Source: Gordonia amarae NBRC 15530 (GTDB taxonomy: Bacteria; Actinomycetota; Actinomycetes; Mycobacteriales; Mycobacteriaceae). From it: a stretch of 64,000 nt of DNA. The DNA is taken from the NCBI RefSeq assembly GCF_000241345.1, contig NZ_BAED01000061.1, forward strand, positions 124,001 to 188,000. Reading direction: 5' to 3'. Position numbers and translations under genes: made by a program. Shown here in pieces: positions 60,631 through 64,000 of the stretch. The notes under the pieces are model-generated. The model saw nothing but the letters and a program-made list of their open reading frames with translations. It did no database searches and was not told where the DNA came from. The number at the start of each line of letters is the position of its first letter. Position 1 is the stretch's first letter.

Positions 60631-60665
60631 GAATGCAGAGGGCGGATCAGACCGTCACGCGGCGC

Positions 60666-63419
60666 TCACGGGTGCTGCCACTCCTGGAACTCCGATCGGT
60701 GAGTGGCGATCCAGTCGCGGGCCACCTCGTCGGGCGTCTTCTTTCGCCGGTCCACCGCGTACACGAACTCGTTGACCTCGTCGATGCCGAAGTGGACGCG
60801 GGAGAGCCTCGCGAATGCGATGGGCGAGATCTTCTGCAGGGTGCGCGTCCAGGCGACATGTACGTCGACATCGGCCCCGCACTCGTCCTGGTAGCCGGTG
60901 GTGCACCCGGTGCGCTTGAACGGGTCGGCGGTGAGCAGTCGCGGCGAGTACTGCTCGTGCAGCCAGTCGGGTTCGTAGGCGTAAAAGAGCAGCGGCCGTT
61001 TTCCGGCCTCCCGTTTCAGGTACGCCCGGAAGATGGTCTCGCTGTACGACTCCCCCTCGATCCGCAGATCTTTCTGCGCCCCGATCCACTTGTCGAGCAG
61101 CTTCGTCGATTCCCAGCCGCGCGGACCCGCCCAGATCTCGGCCTTACCGTCGCCGTCTGTGTCGAAGCGCGAGGCGGTGGCCTTGTCCGCGAGATCGGTC
61201 ACCGACGTCAGCGGTGCCTGCCCCTTCTTGTCCAGGATGTAGATGCCCTGGCCGCCGCGATAGCTGCTGTTATTGAGCATGATCTTGCCGGTGTCGATCT
61301 GCGATCGGAAGCTGTCGCTCTGGTTCTGCAACCACAGGTCCGGATGGATCTGGACGGACGGTTTGTTTCCGGTGAGCGCGGCCACCGCACCCACCTGATC
61401 CATCGACTGGACCTTGACCCGCACCTGCGGCGTCTCCACCACGTGCCGCAGGATCTGCGCGATCACACTCGCCGCGGGCCACCCGGGGTCGGCGATCGTG
61501 ATGGTCGGCAGGCTTCCGTCGCGGACGAACAGCTCCGACTCCGCCGAGGATCCCGGGCGCGGTGCGAAGACGTTGCGATCGCCATATCCGCCCGCCGACG
61601 CGAATGGCAGCAACATCACCGCCACGATCGCCAGCGCGGCGGTCGACAGATAGAACACCGTGAATGTGCGTGCGGTCGGTGTCACTTCGACCTCGCGCGT
61701 CGCGTCGTAGTCACCGTCCACCGAAGTACGCACGGTTCCGGGTAGCCTGAGCGAGTTCACATCTCCGGAACTGAGGACCTCGGTAGGCACGTAGTATGGC
61801 TTGCCGATCTCCCGGAATCCCTGCTCAAGACGCCACAATTGGTTCTTGAATCCGTGAATGTTGTTGCGGTCGTAGTCGTAGATGGTGAACATCACCAGGA
61901 ATGCGCCCGCCGCGAACGCCACCGCGCCGACATTGCCGAGGAACGACGGTCCGCGCAACAGCAGCACGGTGAGGATACTGCCGAGGCCGGTGATCCAGAG
62001 CGCCGCCCATTCGCCGACCGACAGCCGATCCATGTGAATGGCCCGCCACTCAGCAAAGGCGTCGAGGACCTCCCGGCGTGCGTCCGGGGATGCGACTGCG
62101 GTGCGCACGCGGTCGACGATCGCCAGCGCCCGGTCCTCCCGGACGTCCGCGGAGCGCTCGAATTCCAGCTCGAGCAGGTTGCGCAGAAACCAGTCCGGTT
62201 CCTCGTGATCGTCCGAGGTGTCGGCCGCCATCATCGCCCGGACCAGCCTGGTGCGGGCGTCGAGTTCCTCGGTGCGGCGCCCGGCCACCCGGGACAGGAT
62301 GAAGCCGGCGAGGATCGCGAACACCCCGGTCATCGCCGCGGCCATCTCCGCGGTGGGTCCTTCGATGGAGTCGGGCAGAAGCTGCGAACCCAACGCCACG
62401 TAGACGCTGGCGATCAGGGTCAACGACACCGCGTTCGCCGATCGCTGCCGGGCGTGCAGGGTGAGATTGGAGAAGAGAATGATCACCAGGCCCAGCGCCG
62501 CGATGGGACGGACCGGCTCATTGAACAGCACATGCAGCAAGACCACCGACACCGCGGGCGAGAAGTAGGGCAGCGACGAGAGGGTCAGTGATTTGTACTC
62601 CCGGAACGCCCACGTCCACGTCACCTCGGCGACGAGATAGGTTCCGATGCCGATCAGTGCACAGATGACGAGCACTTCCCGGTCGAAAGCGTAGAAACGC
62701 AACGTGTGATGGTTGAGCCGCAGGCTGAGCAGCACTCCGGCAAGGGCCACCACATTCGCCACCGAGATTGCGAAGAATGTCGCAATCGGCTGCGACCGGA
62801 CCGAATGGTTGAACGCATTTGTCGCGTTGATGGCGAAGGGCAGATAGAGCCCGCTGCCGATGGCCGCGACGAAGGCCCAGACGATCTCGCCGGACTCGCC
62901 CGTCGGACCGCCGTTGTGTCCGAGGCCCGATACGCCGATCGCCACCGCCCCGCCGAACGATGCCAGCACCAGAAGCCATTGATAACCCTGGAGTTTCGCG
63001 GCCGCGTTGCGCGCGATCAGCGGGGTGACCACCACGGCGATCAGCGGCCAGGTGAACGCGATCACTGTCGCATCGGCCTTGTCCGCACCGTAGAGCGCCC
63101 GATAGAAGCCGTAATACCAGAGCGCCAGGAAGAAACCCGAGGCACTCGCGGACAGAATCCCCGACAGTGTCCGGCGCCCGCCGCGCGCGAGCGCCACCAC
63201 TTTCCGCCACAGGAACAGCGACACCACCGCGCTGGTGACCACCGAGATCGACGCCGAGGCGATATACACCTCGGCGTAGTCGCCTCTGTCCCCGATCTCG
63301 GTGATGAAGATCGGCTTCAACGACCAGAATGCGACAGCGGTGATCGCTGCCACCGTGATGGCGGTGACCGGAATCTGCCGCCCCGTGCCGGTGTCGGTTA
63401 CCAACTCCGCGCCCCACAT
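60666..63419 (-). CDS. EamA-type transporter fused to an OpuAC/ProX-like substrate-binding domain
   Basis: A 917-residue membrane protein with an unusual build. Residues ~15-325 form about ten helices of the drug/metabolite (EamA/DMT) type, including ALWYYGFYRALYGADKADATVIAFTWPLIAVVVTPL and LTLSSLPYFSPAVSVVLLHVLFNEPVRPIAALGLVIILFSN. Two more helices (~330-378), a charged cytoplasmic stretch (~380-468), a helix pair (~470-515), a second soluble stretch and one last helix (~585-607) follow. The C-terminal ~300 residues resemble glycine-betaine/choline binding proteins: ITIADPGWPAASVIAQILRHV, VGAVAALTGNKPSVQIHPDLWLQN, the loop DTDGDGKAEIWAGPRGWES (753 on) and WTRTLQKISPIAFARL. Cys839 and Cys847 could form a disulfide. 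There is no ABC ATPase nearby. It may be a carrier with its own capture or sensing domain; function unknown. Confidence 0.85.
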   Translation of the reverse strand: MWGAELVTDTGTGRQIPVTAITVAAITAVAFWSLKPIFITEIGDRGDYAEVYIASASISVVTSAVVSLFLWRKVVALARGGRRTLSGILSASASGFFLALWYYGFYRALYGADKADATVIAFTWPLIAVVVTPLIARNAAAKLQGYQWLLVLASFGGAVAIGVSGLGHNGGPTGESGEIVWAFVAAIGSGLYLPFAINATNAFNHSVRSQPIATFFAISVANVVALAGVLLSLRLNHHTLRFYAFDREVLVICALIGIGTYLVAEVTWTWAFREYKSLTLSSLPYFSPAVSVVLLHVLFNEPVRPIAALGLVIILFSNLTLHARQRSANAVSLTLIASVYVALGSQLLPDSIEGPTAEMAAAMTGVFAILAGFILSRVAGRRTEELDARTRLVRAMMAADTSDDHEEPDWFLRNLLELEFERSADVREDRALAIVDRVRTAVASPDARREVLDAFAEWRAIHMDRLSVGEWAALWITGLGSILTVLLLRGPSFLGNVGAVAFAAGAFLVMFTIYDYDRNNIHGFKNQLWRLEQGFREIGKPYYVPTEVLSSGDVNSLRLPGTVRTSVDGDYDATREVEVTPTARTFTVFYLSTAALAIVAVMLLPFASAGGYGDRNVFAPRPGSSAESELFVRDGSLPTITIADPGWPAASVIAQILRHVVETPQVRVKVQSMDQVGAVAALTGNKPSVQIHPDLWLQNQSDSFRSQIDTGKIMLNNSSYRGGQGIYILDKKGQAPLTSVTDLADKATASRFDTDGDGKAEIWAGPRGWESTKLLDKWIGAQKDLRIEGESYSETIFRAYLKREAGKRPLLFYAYEPDWLHEQYSPRLLTADPFKRTGCTTGYQDECGADVDVHVAWTRTLQKISPIAFARLSRVHFGIDEVNEFVYAVDRRKKTPDEVARDWIATHRSEFQEWQHP

Positions 63420-63591
63420 CCTGTAGCTGTCGATGAACGCGCGTCATTGTACAAGTCGGACAACGACTGTCCCGGGTGCGCGACACGCGGCATACCGGCT
63501 GCGACAGGCGGCGGAGTTTTCTTCGCGGTGAAGAAATGGCCGCATGGCCCGGCGATTTCAGTCACACTGCGGTGGGTGCACCACGCCCAGC
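63420..63591. other. Intergenic region upstream of the fusion gene
   Basis: This gap should carry the promoter of the leftward 917-residue fusion gene. I see no coding frame and no clear palindrome before the terminator at 63592. Confidence 0.5.
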
Positions 63592-63626
63592 GCGTTGCGG
63601 CCGGAGCGACGACCCGGCCGCAACGC
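63592..63626 (-). terminator. Terminator after the TauE/SafE gene
   Basis: GCGTTGCGGCCGG (63592-63604) and CCGGCCGCAACGC (63614-63626) form a perfect 13-bp stem around a 9-base loop, 8 bases beyond the stop of the leftward exporter gene. Confidence 0.8.
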
Positions 63627-63634
63627 AGGGGGTG

Positions 63635-64000
63635 TCAGCGCACTCCCAGCCACACCGCGAGGGCCAGGCCACCGATGCCGATGGTGATGCGCAGCGGGCC
63701 GGCGGGCAGGCGTTTGACGACCGGCGGTCCACACCAGCCACCGGCGAAGCAGCCGACGCCCATCACGATCGCGGCCCACCAGTCGACCGGGCCCCAGATG
63801 ATGAAGGCGATGGCCGCGACGGTGTTGGAGATCCCGAGGAACAGCGACTTGGACAGCGCCGCCTTCCACAGCGGTTCGCTGGTGACCACCAGCATCAGCG
63901 CCAGCACCATGATCCCGGCGCCGGCGCCGAAGTAGCCGCCGTACACCGAGATCGCCAGCATGCCGAGGAAGAACAGCCACGGCTTGTCGTCGTGGGTGGC
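63635..64000 (-). CDS. TauE/SafE-family membrane exporter (partial, C-terminal part)
   Basis: The frame is open from the window edge (ATHDDKPWLFFLGMLAISVY) to a stop at 63635, giving the last 121 residues. ISVYGGYFGAGAGIMVLALMLV is the second inverted family repeat, and GISNTVAAIAFIIWGPVDWWAAIVMGVGCFAGGWCGPPVVKRLP is typical of TauE/SafE sulfite/organosulfonate exporters. Its start lies outside the window. A terminator follows at 63592. Confidence 0.87.
   Translation of the reverse strand, partial: ATHDDKPWLFFLGMLAISVYGGYFGAGAGIMVLALMLVVTSEPLWKAALSKSLFLGISNTVAAIAFIIWGPVDWWAAIVMGVGCFAGGWCGPPVVKRLPAGPLRITIGIGGLALAVWLGVR

Overview
The window is high-GC DNA from an actinomycete of the mycolic-acid group. 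Relatives of Gordonia, Rhodococcus or Mycobacterium fit best. The evidence is an MTB12-type secreted antigen, an FprB-type ferredoxin/NADPH reductase, an F420-type LLM oxidoreductase, many acyl-CoA dehydrogenases, a 57-residue ribosomal protein L32 and a MoxR/VWA gene pair of mycobacterial type. There are no rRNA, tRNA, phage or insertion-sequence genes. The intergenic gaps carry two families of dispersed palindromic repeats.

Region 1 (1-24234) is a large catabolic island. From the left it holds a branched-chain-amino-acid-type ABC uptake system (fused LivH-LivM permease, cut by the window edge, and its binding protein). Next comes a ring-attack operon: carboxymuconolactone-decarboxylase-like protein, Rieske oxygenase, a small unknown protein, an amidohydrolase missing its HxH motif, an NTF2-like protein and a first pair of acyl-CoA dehydrogenases (ACADs). 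After that come an MTB12-like lipoprotein, a second ACAD pair, a TetR regulator, a TesB thioesterase, a beta-lactamase-fold esterase, a thiolase, an SDR dehydrogenase, an enoyl-CoA hydratase, a third ACAD pair, a KshB-like FAD/2Fe-2S reductase, a DUF4286-like protein, an F420-type oxidoreductase and a second amidohydrolase. Five intergenic sites carry the palindrome GAGAA-N5-TTCTC next to the main promoters, and a one-mismatch version lies before the ABC transporter. I infer one regulon, probably controlled by the resident TetR protein, for uptake, oxygenation and beta-oxidation-like breakdown of a bulky, probably cyclic, acid. The substrate cannot be read from the sequence.

Region 2 (24277-30702) holds a 1246-residue double ABC exporter of Rv0194 type and a copper pair (CopC-CopD fusion, YcnI/DUF1775). 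Region 3 (30747-40226) looks like organosulfur acquisition: a flavin monooxygenase, two DszC/SfnB-like proteins, a LysR regulator and an SsuABC-like transporter followed by a second lipoprotein of the MetQ/NlpA type. Region 4 (40250-46208) has NirD, NirB and a small unknown protein, then FprB coupled to an AurF-like di-iron oxygenase.

Region 5 (46516-64000) is mainly core or housekeeping: an SDR, an S15-type hydrolase, ribosomal protein L32, a DUF4190 protein, an AEC transporter, a DUF1707 protein, a small membrane protein, a phosphotransferase and the VWA/MoxR pair. It also has an ArsR-SRPBCC-DinB-like operon with twin operators, a striking 917-residue fusion of an EamA-type transporter to an OpuAC/ProX-like substrate-binding domain, and a partial TauE/SafE exporter.

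The items most worth following up are the EamA-substrate-binding fusion (60666-63419), the GAGAA-N5-TTCTC regulon, the HxH-less amidohydrolase, the triplicated 3' end of the thiolase gene, and the di-iron oxygenase coupled to its own reductase.
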